Origin: a virus
IMG/VR virus record: IMGVR_UViG_3300010403_000009
Span: 1-51,205 of that record
Direction: 5' to 3' (one strand)
DNA length: 51,205 bases
This document shows, piece by piece, positions 32,591 through 40,729 of the stretch. The translations under genes and the position numbers were made by a program. The number at the start of each line of letters is the position of its first letter. Positions within the stretch are counted from its first letter, which is position 1. The notes beneath the pieces were generated by a model that did not search any database, was not told the origin of the DNA, and saw only the letters and a program-made list of their open reading frames with translations.

Positions 32591-33667
32591 TCAGAACACG
32601 GTTAGTGGAGGCTTGAACACAGAAGCGGTACAAGAGCCATCAGCAGAGGTCTGGCGCCACATCGCATAGCAGTCGTAGTCAGAGACATATCCGACGAAGA
32701 TCGTATTGATCGATGGCGAGCCGGCCGCCGGAGCGGTTACGCCGAGCGAGGCCCATGAATCGGCCGCGCTGTTGTAAGTCCACATGCCGCCACCGGGAAC
32801 AATCAGCAGAGGTCGGCGGATCAATCCATTCGTGTCCGAACGCGTGGAGACATCGGCATCAACGACAATGCCGCCGGTTGCGCTCGAGGTCGGAATCTGA
32901 ACCTGCGCGGGCAGGTTGTTCTTGTTGACCACACTGCCGGTCGCGGGAATCTGCACCAGCGCCAACGCACTGAAGTTATTGCCACCACACATGTAGGAAT
33001 TGGTGGAGGCAATGTCATAGAAGCCGTTCGAGAAGTCGGCAACCTGAATGCCGCCCGAGCCGAATCCGGGCCAGCGCGTTGACCATGAATTCGCAGCCAC
33101 ATCCCACTGCGTGATGCCATACGTGCTGCCGCTGAGAACTACCCCCTGCGTGCCCACTGTCGGGTTGAAGGCCATGCCCGGGAGCTGCGCGTGCCCGCCC
33201 TGCGGGTCATCGCCACTGACGAGAGACCATGCCTTGGTAGCGGCAGGCCGGTAGTACAGCCTGAACGAGGAGCCATTGCCGTAGGGCTCGTGAAAAAAGA
33301 GCTTGCCGCGTGCCGGATCATGCGTTTGCAGACTGAACTGATGCATGTCGCTCAGGCCCGCCGCGATCGGCACCGCATCCGTATTGCGCCATGCGTTCGA
33401 ACTGTCGCTGAAGTTCAGCATCAGGCTCTGACGGCCGTTATGGCCGTGGCCGTAGTAAGCGATCTCCCTGTTGATCTTGTCCCACGCGAACTTGATGCCG
33501 TTCGAGGTGACGGGATCAAGACCCGCAGGATTGCAGACGCTGCCCGGCAGAAAGCCGCCGGCCCAGTCCTGCCAGGTGTTCACAGACATCGTCGCCACCC
33601 GCGTGGCGAGTGACGAGGTTGGCGCGGCAGCCACCGTGAACGTGATTGCCCTGTCTGCGTACTGCAT
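32591..33667 (-). CDS. Propeller-like fibre protein, 358 aa
   Basis: Repeated W-containing blades (WDKINREIAYYGHGHN, DPARGKLFFHEPYGNG, WSTRWPGFGSGGIQVA, LIVPGGGMWTYNSAADSWASLG) look like a six- or seven-bladed Kelch-type propeller. The N-terminus is beta-rich. Such domains bind surface glycans. Lies between the LamG-like and FnIII genes. Confidence 0.65.
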   Translation of the reverse strand: MQYADRAITFTVAAAPTSSLATRVATMSVNTWQDWAGGFLPGSVCNPAGLDPVTSNGIKFAWDKINREIAYYGHGHNGRQSLMLNFSDSSNAWRNTDAVPIAAGLSDMHQFSLQTHDPARGKLFFHEPYGNGSSFRLYYRPAATKAWSLVSGDDPQGGHAQLPGMAFNPTVGTQGVVLSGSTYGITQWDVAANSWSTRWPGFGSGGIQVADFSNGFYDIASTNSYMCGGNNFSALALVQIPATGSVVNKNNLPAQVQIPTSSATGGIVVDADVSTRSDTNGLIRRPLLIVPGGGMWTYNSAADSWASLGVTAPAAGSPSINTIFVGYVSDYDCYAMWRQTSADGSCTASVFKPPLTVF

Positions 33668-35496
33668 CAGCCGGGCGTCACTGTGAAGCCACCCGGGAAC
33701 GGAATCGGCTGTGTTCCCGTCAGCACTTCGTCATAACAGGTGAACGTGTCATAGCCAACGCCGGGAGACTTTCCGGTCTGATATGGCAGAAGCCAGATCG
33801 CATTGTGGCCACCATTTGCAGTTCCCAGCTTGATGTTGCCGATGTAGCTGTGCATCTTTTTGGGCGCCTGCCCAGAGACAGCGCACCATGACTCGTAGGT
33901 GCTGCTGGCCGTTCCCAGCGTTCCGATCTTGTTGCGGACCATGAACGTCATGTAGACGTCCGGGACGTACTTGGCGCCTCCGTTCTGGGCGTGAGGCGTG
34001 CCGGTGTAAGTCGGCATCGAATACATCGGGCCCCAACGGGCCCACGCAGTGGGACAGTTCGTAACTGCTCCACCGTTGTCGATCGCATTCTGAAATCGGA
34101 AGTCTGAGCTGTTGCAGGCGCTTGACCATGCCTGCGAGAACTGCACGAAGCTTGAGCCATCCTGGTAGTACGCCAGAGGACAGCCCATCTGAAAGCTGTT
34201 CTCCATGACAACTTCGTTGTTCTGATTGCTCGCACTGAAGTGGGAGCAGATCAGCTGCTTGAATCCGTTCGAATGAATGCCGTCGCCGATGCCGGGCGTT
34301 CCCGGAAAGAGACCATTGCAGAACGCCGCAGGCAGATACTGCGACCACTGAACGTAGTATTCGCTGTTATTGCCAAACAGCGTCTGCGCAGGACTGATGT
34401 AGAGACGTATCCCGCCAGAGGACGTGCTATCCGCATTCAGAATGTTGAATCGTGCGGAACCCACACCACTGCGTCGGATGTTCGGCTCGAATACAACATG
34501 ATTCGCCTGAGCATCCTGCAGTGTATTCGCCTGAACATCTGCAAGGCTCGTGAATCGGACTGCGCGCAGAATTCCGGCAGAAGCCGAACGCGCTTCGAAA
34601 TCCACCTCGTTCGCGAGCTGCTCGGCATCGAAGATGCGAATCGTTGGCGAAGTCGTTGTGCCCGGTGCGCTTGCGGTGGTGCCGATCACATGCAAAGCTG
34701 ACAACGAATGACCGCTCAGAAGTGCACCGGATACCACCCGCGCACCTGCTGCACCCGTGGTCAGCGAGGCCAGATTCAGGTCGTAAGCAACGTTCTGCTG
34801 AGGGGACTGGGTTGGCGTACTTGCGCCATTCCATGCCACTGCCCCGGCGGCCCCGGAGGTCGACAACGACTGTGAGGGGCTATAGTTACCGAGGTTACCG
34901 GCGTTGTCCTTCGCGCGAACCCGATATGAATAACTGGTCGATGAGATCAGGCCCGTATCGGCGTAGCTGATCGTCGCAACGTCCTGCGCAATGATCTGCC
35001 CGTTGCGCTCTACATCATAGCCCTTCAGTCCCGAGCCACCGGTGTCCGTTGAGGCCGTCCACGTCAGCGTGATGCTGGTGGTCGTCGCAGACACCAGCGT
35101 CGGGGTTCCGGGAACGCCCGGCGCGGTCTGGTCAGGAGTCGTTGCGCTCGCCGAAGAACTTAACGCACTTGGATTTCCGGCGCCATCGATAGCCAGTACC
35201 TTGTAGAACCATGTCTGGCTCCCCGCAACCGTCGTGTCATCGAATTGCGGCAGCAGGGATGAACTCAGAAATGTATAACTGCCGCCGCTTGTCGCTGAGC
35301 GATAGATGGCGTAACTGCCGATGCCCGACTGCGAATCAGACGAAGCTGACCACACCAGCCGGATCGTGCTCTGGGAAAATCCGCTCGCAACGAGATTGAC
35401 CGGGATCGAGGGCGCCGTGACATCCGGGGTAAAGATCGTGCGCGCCAGCGTGCTCACCTGCAGGTCCCACGGGGCCAGAGGCTGCGCCACATTCAA
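33667..35496 (-). CDS. Two-FnIII-domain fibre protein with lyase-like C-terminal part, 609 aa
   Basis: Residues about 28-115 and 118-212 are fibronectin III domains (APSIPVNLVASGFSQSTIRLVW..., APGVPGTPTLVSATTTSITLTW...). From about 215 on, the protein resembles a large beta-sandwich (ARFNILNADSTSSGGIRLYISP, YYVQWSQYLP, PDVYMTFMVRN) like polysaccharide lyases. The only possible start is a TTG, because a TAA lies three codons upstream in frame; its ribosome site is weak. Confidence 0.7.
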   Translation of the reverse strand: MNVAQPLAPWDLQVSTLARTIFTPDVTAPSIPVNLVASGFSQSTIRLVWSASSDSQSGIGSYAIYRSATSGGSYTFLSSSLLPQFDDTTVAGSQTWFYKVLAIDGAGNPSALSSSASATTPDQTAPGVPGTPTLVSATTTSITLTWTASTDTGGSGLKGYDVERNGQIIAQDVATISYADTGLISSTSYSYRVRAKDNAGNLGNYSPSQSLSTSGAAGAVAWNGASTPTQSPQQNVAYDLNLASLTTGAAGARVVSGALLSGHSLSALHVIGTTASAPGTTTSPTIRIFDAEQLANEVDFEARSASAGILRAVRFTSLADVQANTLQDAQANHVVFEPNIRRSGVGSARFNILNADSTSSGGIRLYISPAQTLFGNNSEYYVQWSQYLPAAFCNGLFPGTPGIGDGIHSNGFKQLICSHFSASNQNNEVVMENSFQMGCPLAYYQDGSSFVQFSQAWSSACNSSDFRFQNAIDNGGAVTNCPTAWARWGPMYSMPTYTGTPHAQNGGAKYVPDVYMTFMVRNKIGTLGTASSTYESWCAVSGQAPKKMHSYIGNIKLGTANGGHNAIWLLPYQTGKSPGVGYDTFTCYDEVLTGTQPIPFPGGFTVTPG

Positions 35497-35542
35497 TGCC
35501 GCTTACAGATGCCGAGTTTCGGAAAGCGACGGCAGAGCCACT

Positions 35543-35863
35543 TCAGGATACCGTCAGGCCAAAAGGGTCGGCAGGGACCCTCGCATCCACATCGAAGGCA
35601 GGGCCCGTTACGAGACCCGATTTCGTGCCGTTGCTTGCCGCTACTCTCACCGCCCATGTATGGGTGGTATTCGAAAGCGTGCCGAGTGTTGCGACCGGGA
35701 AGTTGTACTGCCCGTTCTGCGCCCACGCGACCGGAATTGATACCGCCGCCTTGCCGTCGAGCGACAATTCTGTTCCGATGTACTGAGCCGCGCCAAGCGC
35801 GCTGCCGTCGGTGAACTTGTTGGCGTGCTGCCAACTCAGGGTCGTCGGATTCATCACATTCAT
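35543..35863 (-). CDS. FnIII-like fibre protein, 106 aa
   Basis: Short beta protein (LDGKAAVSIPVAWAQNGQYNFPVAT, THTWAVRVAASNG, DPFGLTVS) that reads like a single Ig/FnIII module. Starts directly after the large IPT/PASTA gene. Perhaps a linker subunit in the same fibre. Confidence 0.6.
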   Translation of the reverse strand: MNVMNPTTLSWQHANKFTDGSALGAAQYIGTELSLDGKAAVSIPVAWAQNGQYNFPVATLGTLSNTTHTWAVRVAASNGTKSGLVTGPAFDVDARVPADPFGLTVS

Positions 35864-35865
35864 GT

Positions 35866-37926
35866 CTATACTTCCAGGAAGCGGCGGAGGGTTATTGACC
35901 GGCGGTGGGTTTCCACCGCCGGCGGGGGGACGAAAGGGGGGGGCGGCTCGGCCTCCAGGCCGAGCGAGAGCGAAAGACTGATCGCACTTCCAACCGTCAC
36001 AATCGAACCTGCCACGGGTGTCTGCGCAAACACGAGCCCGAGTGTCAAGGCATTCGCAAGACTGCTCGTTGCGCCCAGCGCAAAACCTGCCGCGAGCAGC
36101 TCTGCAGTCGCCTCCTCCAACGTTTCGCCCACGACATCCGGCACCGTTGCGGTAGGCGTAGGGTCGATCTGGACAAAAACATCGAAGCTGAAAAGATTGC
36201 TGCTCGCTGAGCCGAATGAATTCGTGCCGATGATTGCGAGTGAGCCATAGACTGCGCTGGCCGTCGGCGTTCCGGTCACGACCCCGGTGGATGGATCGAT
36301 GCCAATGCCCGGTGGTGCGCCGTTCAGTGTGTATGTGGTGACAAACTGGAACAGCGGCGAGGCATCATAGGGCACCATCGCGACATTGATCTCATTCGAG
36401 AAGTCGCTGATCAGCCCTGCAAAGGTCGGGGCGTTCGGCGGATCTTCAACGATGATGATGAACGGATCAGACTCGTCATACGAGTTCTCGGAGTCGGTTC
36501 TCCGGATCGTATACGGGCCGTAGGTGCCAGAGGTATCCGGCGTGCCTGTCATCGCGCCCGTCCCACTATCGAGCGCAAGGCCTGACGGGATCGTCGGGCT
36601 GATCGTGTAGGTGCCGCTACCCGAATCCTGATCGACGAACAGCGCCCCGTAACTCTGGGTCGCAATCGCCACGTTCCGCACAAACGTCACATCGGCAATG
36701 TTGGGGCCGATGAAATCCGGGAACAGACCGCGAAGGTCCCATGTGTACCACGAGGACCAAACGCTGCCGTTGTGCCAGCGCCATTGCATCGTGGTGGCGG
36801 TGTCATCCCAGCTCAATCGTCCATCAGCATCAACCGTAATCGTTCCAGATCCAGCCGTACGCTTGTATTCAATCTGGACCGCGCCGGTGATATCCGGGGA
36901 ACTGTAGAGTCGTGTTGGCCTGTTGCGCGAGTCGAAGGTGAGTGCACGAAGGCCCCCAATATCGACGTAGGAGGTTCCAGAGGGTGGCGTGAAGGTCACC
37001 GTCTTGATGGCCGCGGCCCCTGTTCCGGTCGTCACCTGAACCGTCTTGCTGCCGTTACGGATGTTTCCCTGAGTGATGTCGACCTGTATCGAGGTCGCCG
37101 CCCACGAGTCGACCGACAGACTCTGCGTCAGCAGGCCATCGATGAGCAGGACGCCACCGGTTCCCTGTGCAGCACCAAAGGTCGTGCCGGTGATGACGAC
37201 ATTCGCCTGAGTGGAGGTGATGACGTTGTCGCCATCGACATCCGTGATTGCCGGGGCGGTTGACGTCGAGCTCTTGAGCGCAATCAGCACGCCCTGACAG
37301 TTGCCCGAATTATCCGCAATGCTGATCGTTTGTGAGCTGATCGCAATCGCTGTGTGGGCGGTCTGCTGCTGATAGCCGGCCCAGACAGCAAGCGTGGTCC
37401 CCGCTCCAACGAGCGAACCCAACGCCGTGAATCCGGACAATGCGGCAATCGTTGCGCCATTCGACAGCGCGGTCTTGCGATGCATGCCGAAGGCCAAGAC
37501 CCACGCGTTGTCCAGTGAAGGCGTGAGCGAGGGATACGGAATCTGATTCGTGTTGCTGGAAGCTCGAGACCGCGCCTCCCCGCTGACCACGAGCGTTGCA
37601 TCCGTCGTATAGACATCACCCTGAAGCAGGATGACGACGGCGTAACAGTCGACACCCCACACTATGGTGGGCGGAACGGTATCGCCGGCAGCCACGATCT
37701 TGGTGTAGACCGCGATATTGGGTGCGGAGACGTTGTCGTCGATCTCGGTCCAGCCCGCAGGCACCGAAGGTCGGCTCGAGCCGCCATAGCTCGTCGTTGC
37801 ATATACGGCGCGGGTCGTCGTCGACGCCATCGAACTCGAGACCCAGCCGGCAGGCCATGACGGGGAGATCGTTCCACCCGAGGCGTGAGCCACCGTACCG
37901 ACGCCGTAGATCGTGTAGGCGCCCAT
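35866..37926 (-). CDS. Large adhesin: IPT/TIG, two putative Ig and PASTA domains, 686 aa
   Basis: N-terminal about 220 residues resemble a lectin-like beta domain. An IPT/TIG-like part follows (PAITDVDGDNVITSTQANVVITGTTFG, shown here by ends). Then two He_PIG-type Ig repeats end with GLALDSGTGAMTGTPDTSG and GIGIDPSTGVVTGTPTAS. Next comes a PASTA domain (PTATVPDVVGETLEEATAEL, then FAQTPVAGSIVTVGSAI) and a Pro-rich basic tail. PASTA domains bind peptidoglycan-like material in kinases and PBPs. The protein is probably a tail adhesin. Confidence 0.75.
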   Translation of the reverse strand: MGAYTIYGVGTVAHASGGTISPSWPAGWVSSSMASTTTRAVYATTSYGGSSRPSVPAGWTEIDDNVSAPNIAVYTKIVAAGDTVPPTIVWGVDCYAVVILLQGDVYTTDATLVVSGEARSRASSNTNQIPYPSLTPSLDNAWVLAFGMHRKTALSNGATIAALSGFTALGSLVGAGTTLAVWAGYQQQTAHTAIAISSQTISIADNSGNCQGVLIALKSSTSTAPAITDVDGDNVITSTQANVVITGTTFGAAQGTGGVLLIDGLLTQSLSVDSWAATSIQVDITQGNIRNGSKTVQVTTGTGAAAIKTVTFTPPSGTSYVDIGGLRALTFDSRNRPTRLYSSPDITGAVQIEYKRTAGSGTITVDADGRLSWDDTATTMQWRWHNGSVWSSWYTWDLRGLFPDFIGPNIADVTFVRNVAIATQSYGALFVDQDSGSGTYTISPTIPSGLALDSGTGAMTGTPDTSGTYGPYTIRRTDSENSYDESDPFIIIVEDPPNAPTFAGLISDFSNEINVAMVPYDASPLFQFVTTYTLNGAPPGIGIDPSTGVVTGTPTASAVYGSLAIIGTNSFGSASSNLFSFDVFVQIDPTPTATVPDVVGETLEEATAELLAAGFALGATSSLANALTLGLVFAQTPVAGSIVTVGSAISLSLSLGLEAEPPPPFVPPPAVETHRRSITLRRFLEV

Positions 37927-39101
37927 CAGGCTGTAGTCCAGCTGCCTTCAGACGGGGTGCCGGTGTTCGTCGCTCCTGCCACCGCATGAATCGCCGCACG
38001 TTGCGCGGTCCACCGATGGGGATCGGATGAATTCGCGCCCGAGGGCAGATAGTCGTTGTACAGGTGCACGATGTGCCAGGCATGCATCGTCGTTCGTTCG
38101 TAGGCGATGTAGCCCGCCGGCAGCATCGTTCCGCAGCTGCCCTGAATCTCGGAACACCACGGCATGCGGTTACGAAGATCGGTGTACTTCACCTGCGTGG
38201 TGACGGCATCGACCTTGTTCAGACCGCGGAAGACGAGCGCCGTCGTGATCGTCTTTACGTTCGTCGGATAGTTCGAGGGCAAAGGTGTCGGCACCGCAGA
38301 GCCATCGTTCATGATCTCCGGATCTGGCCCCCCGACTGCCACCGCTCCGGTCGTACGCGCATGGTTCAGCAGGTCCGACATGTTGTCGTAGGTGCCAAGA
38401 AAGTTCGCCATGAAGCGCTGCATCGTCGTCGGCCATGCCGTGCGTGTGGCGGTCAGCAAGCGCTTGTACTGCGTGATCAGGCCCGAGACCGAAAGACCTG
38501 CCGAACCGGTCGTGGTCTCGCCCATTGGCGACCACATCTCGAACAGCGGATGGCTGTCGAACTTCGCCCCATATGCCTGTGAGAGCGCAATGAAGCGATC
38601 CATCACCGGCGCCGTGTCGAGCAGCGGGATCGAGGTCAGCGAGCCGGACCACGCAGATCCTGCTGGCGCCACCTTGATGTAGCCGTTACTGACCCAGTAC
38701 GAGGGATAGACATTCCCCGGAACGTTCCCGGTCGCTGTACCGAACGTCCGGTCGTAGTTGCAGAGGATCAGCCGCTTTGGAAATGTGAGCGAGGCGCACT
38801 TGTCGAGAATCGTCTGAACGATCTTGAAGCCGCCAGTGAAATCCCCCTGCGCTCCTTCCAGGTACCAGGGATACAGCATGATCTGTACGCCCTTGACCTC
38901 ATCATCCCCGCCGATCGAGTCGAGGATGGCAAAGGCTTTGGCCTGAAACGTCGCATCCCAGCGAGCGACCGACAGCGAGGGGTGGACGTAGTGCCCGGCG
39001 TGGAACTTGACCGCTGTGCTGACCCCGCCTGCGGGACAGGTTTCGCGTTGACCGGATACAGACAAGGCCTGAATGGCGTTCTGGCCGGTTCTGTCGGTCA
39101 T
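37926..39101 (-). CDS. TIM-barrel glycosidase-like virion protein, 391 aa
   Basis: Ordered strand-helix units (FHAGHYVHPSLSVARWDATF, VKGVQIMLYPWYLEGAQGDFTG, KRLILCNYDRTFG, SHPLFEMWSPMGETTTG, FMANFLGTYDNM) look like a beta/alpha barrel of the cellulase/glycosidase kind, with E and D residues at strand ends (e.g. LFEMW). First gene of the late/fibre cluster, 16 bases after a terminator. The substrate is not predictable; loss of activity is possible. Confidence 0.6.
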   Translation of the reverse strand: MTDRTGQNAIQALSVSGQRETCPAGGVSTAVKFHAGHYVHPSLSVARWDATFQAKAFAILDSIGGDDEVKGVQIMLYPWYLEGAQGDFTGGFKIVQTILDKCASLTFPKRLILCNYDRTFGTATGNVPGNVYPSYWVSNGYIKVAPAGSAWSGSLTSIPLLDTAPVMDRFIALSQAYGAKFDSHPLFEMWSPMGETTTGSAGLSVSGLITQYKRLLTATRTAWPTTMQRFMANFLGTYDNMSDLLNHARTTGAVAVGGPDPEIMNDGSAVPTPLPSNYPTNVKTITTALVFRGLNKVDAVTTQVKYTDLRNRMPWCSEIQGSCGTMLPAGYIAYERTTMHAWHIVHLYNDYLPSGANSSDPHRWTAQRAAIHAVAGATNTGTPSEGSWTTA

Positions 39102-39116
39102 GAAGCTCCAATAAAA

Positions 39117-39137
39117 AAGCCCGCACGAGGCGGGCTT
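39117..39137 (-). terminator. Intrinsic terminator between Q-like gene and late genes (tR'-like)
   Basis: On the - strand AAGCCCGC-CTCGT-GCGGGCTT followed by TTTTT. In lambda the Q protein lets polymerase read through just such a terminator into the late genes; here it lies between the Q-like regulator and the first late gene, so the same logic is likely. Confidence 0.85.
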
Positions 39138-39250
39138 GAGGATGATCGCGGGTGTCTAGCGATCGATGAGATCAATCCGCAGACCGAAACCTGCGGAGGA
39201 ATTTCGGGCGCAACTTGTCCGGCGCAGTTAACTACCAACTGAAAATAGCT

Positions 39251-39730
39251 TCAAACTTTCCGCTCAGCTTTCACGAGTTCCGAATACCAGACATCGATCA
39301 GCAGACGCGAGCGATGCAGGTGGGCTTTCATGCTGGCAACTGACATATGCTCATCCTTCGCCATGACCTCCATCGGCGCCCAGTTCGTGTAGTAGCGTTT
39401 GATGCAGCGCTGGCCTTTCTTCCAGAGCTTCAGCCAGCAGGCCTCGATATGCTCGGACTGCAATGACAGGCTGACCGGCGGGCGCCCTGCCTGGATCGCA
39501 CCCGAAGGCCCCTGCTCGATCACACGACCCAGCAACGTATTGGGCGGCAGCGAGCCCGCATCCCGCTCCCTGACCTCCTTTCCCCATTGCTCAAGCAGTG
39601 AGTGGATGAACTTCGTGGCCGGGTCCATGCGGTTCATGGCGCGCGGATCACGTTCGACCACAGTATTGCCGCTTGGGAAGCGCGGGACAGGAATGGACAG
39701 GATGTCACCAGCGACAGGCAGTGCGTTCAA
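39251..39730 (-). CDS. Q-like late regulator (antitermination/sigma-like)
   Basis: 159 aa. The C-terminal half (HIEACWLKLWKKGQRCIKRYYTN.. then MSVASMKAHLHRSRLLID, given in two parts) resembles phage antitermination Q proteins with a sigma region 4-like helix-turn-helix. It is the last gene of the pR-like operon and is followed by a terminator and all late genes, exactly the place of Q. The N-terminus is Pro-rich and flexible. Family call from pattern and position. Confidence 0.7.
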   Translation of the reverse strand: MNALPVAGDILSIPVPRFPSGNTVVERDPRAMNRMDPATKFIHSLLEQWGKEVRERDAGSLPPNTLLGRVIEQGPSGAIQAGRPPVSLSLQSEHIEACWLKLWKKGQRCIKRYYTNWAPMEVMAKDEHMSVASMKAHLHRSRLLIDVWYSELVKAERKV

Positions 39731-39794
39731 GATGGACTCCCCGGATGTGCTTCATTAATTGGTTGAGGCGTAAAGCAAATAGTGATGAAACTGG

Positions 39795-40127
39795 TCACGG
39801 CAAAGTGACCTTGAAATACTGCATATCGCTGAATGTACCCGGCGGACTGAAACCTGCGATCGGTACGATGGCTCCAATCGCGCGCAGCGCTTCATCAGGC
39901 GTCTTGCAGAGCTTCACGCCCCAGATCCTGAAGTTCTCGAGCTGAGCGGGATCACGCTTGCGGTTCTTCGTCACACCATCGCAATCGATCAGGAAGTACT
40001 TTTCTCCGAAACGAACGAGCAGATCGCAGGGGCGGCCGATGGGCCAGACATCCGCCCCTCGTGCCCGGAGAGCTTTGACGATGGCATCTGATGTACCGTC
40101 CTTGCGGTGGGTGCGGTGGCGGCTCAC
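39795..40127 (-). CDS. PDDEXK nuclease-like protein with altered active site
   Basis: 110 aa, GTG start overlapping the upstream stop. Opening THRKDGTSDAIVKALRARGADVWPIG is the start of a small phage nuclease family that usually continues with DLLV and an E-x-K core. Here DLLVRFGEKYFLIDCDGV has D where E is expected and no Lys in the usual place, so it may be inactive or use other residues. Related genes lie in nin-like regions before Q. Confidence 0.65.
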   Translation of the reverse strand: MSRHRTHRKDGTSDAIVKALRARGADVWPIGRPCDLLVRFGEKYFLIDCDGVTKNRKRDPAQLENFRIWGVKLCKTPDEALRAIGAIVPIAGFSPPGTFSDMQYFKVTLP

Positions 40128-40453
40128 CGGTTCGCCTCAATCAGCATCTCAGCCTCCGCTCTCGTCGCCACGCACCCTAGGTTCGTCGGCGGGTCGCCTC
40201 GCTTCCACGCGGTGTAACTCACCGAGTTCTCCGAGGCGTCTTTGGAGATCGAGTAAGCCCCACACGCTGTTAGAACGTACCCACTTCGTTTCCCAGTCTT
40301 CACGGGCTCCAGCCACTGAAGAGGCGGGAGTTCTGCCTTCGGCGTCGCCACTGCTACGGACGGTTTTGAGTGTCTGGCTAACTTTTCCCACATCGTCTCC
40401 TGACTGACGTATTTCTCAGCCTTTCGCATCGGGCTGTATGGCGCCTGAGTCAT
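40124..40453 (-). CDS. Hypothetical 109-aa protein
   Basis: N-terminal Pro/Lys stretch, then a beta-rich half containing LPPLQWLEPVKTGKRSGYV, TACGAYSI and YTAWKRG, ending ATRAEAEMLIEANR, a pattern typical of small phage proteins that may bind DNA. Shares bases with the nuclease-like gene. A start four codons earlier (TTG) is possible. Confidence 0.6.
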   Translation of the reverse strand: MTQAPYSPMRKAEKYVSQETMWEKLARHSKPSVAVATPKAELPPLQWLEPVKTGKRSGYVLTACGAYSISKDASENSVSYTAWKRGDPPTNLGCVATRAEAEMLIEANR

Positions 40454-40501
40454 CTTATGGCACAATGCTTGCGATGTTAACGAACGCCATGTACCACCTG
40501 T

Positions 40502-40729
40502 TCACACTGCTGGCTCTGAATCCGGCGCTCGTGGAGCGATACCGCGGCCATCTGCCGTGCTCGTTTCTGGCAGCGCTGGGACTGGAAGACGATCAGTGCC
40601 GCGAATCCGAACCTCATGGATTTCCTCGGCTGGCGAACTAGCTCGCAACCAATACGGCGGATCGCAGCGGCACCCGAGTTGATGCTGGCAACCTGGCTGG
40701 ACTCGTTGAGGCTTGCGGTAAGCGTTCAT
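40502..40729 (-). CDS. Doubtful 75-aa Pro/Arg-rich protein
   Basis: Its ATG overlaps the previous stop (ATGA), supporting it, but composition is Pro/Arg-rich and a second frame (40477-40617, starting MRFGFAALIVFQ) competes. One of the two may be real. Confidence 0.35.
   Translation of the reverse strand: MNAYRKPQRVQPGCQHQLGCRCDPPYWLRASSPAEEIHEVRIRGTDRLPVPALPETSTADGRGIAPRAPDSEPAV

Noticed and set aside
28188-39101. Possible diversity-generating retroelement acting on the fibre genes
   Set aside because: No reverse transcriptase and no template/variable repeat pair seen.
40438-40641. + strand frame of 67 codons
   Set aside because: Opposite to the operon; shadow of - strand genes, no ribosome site.
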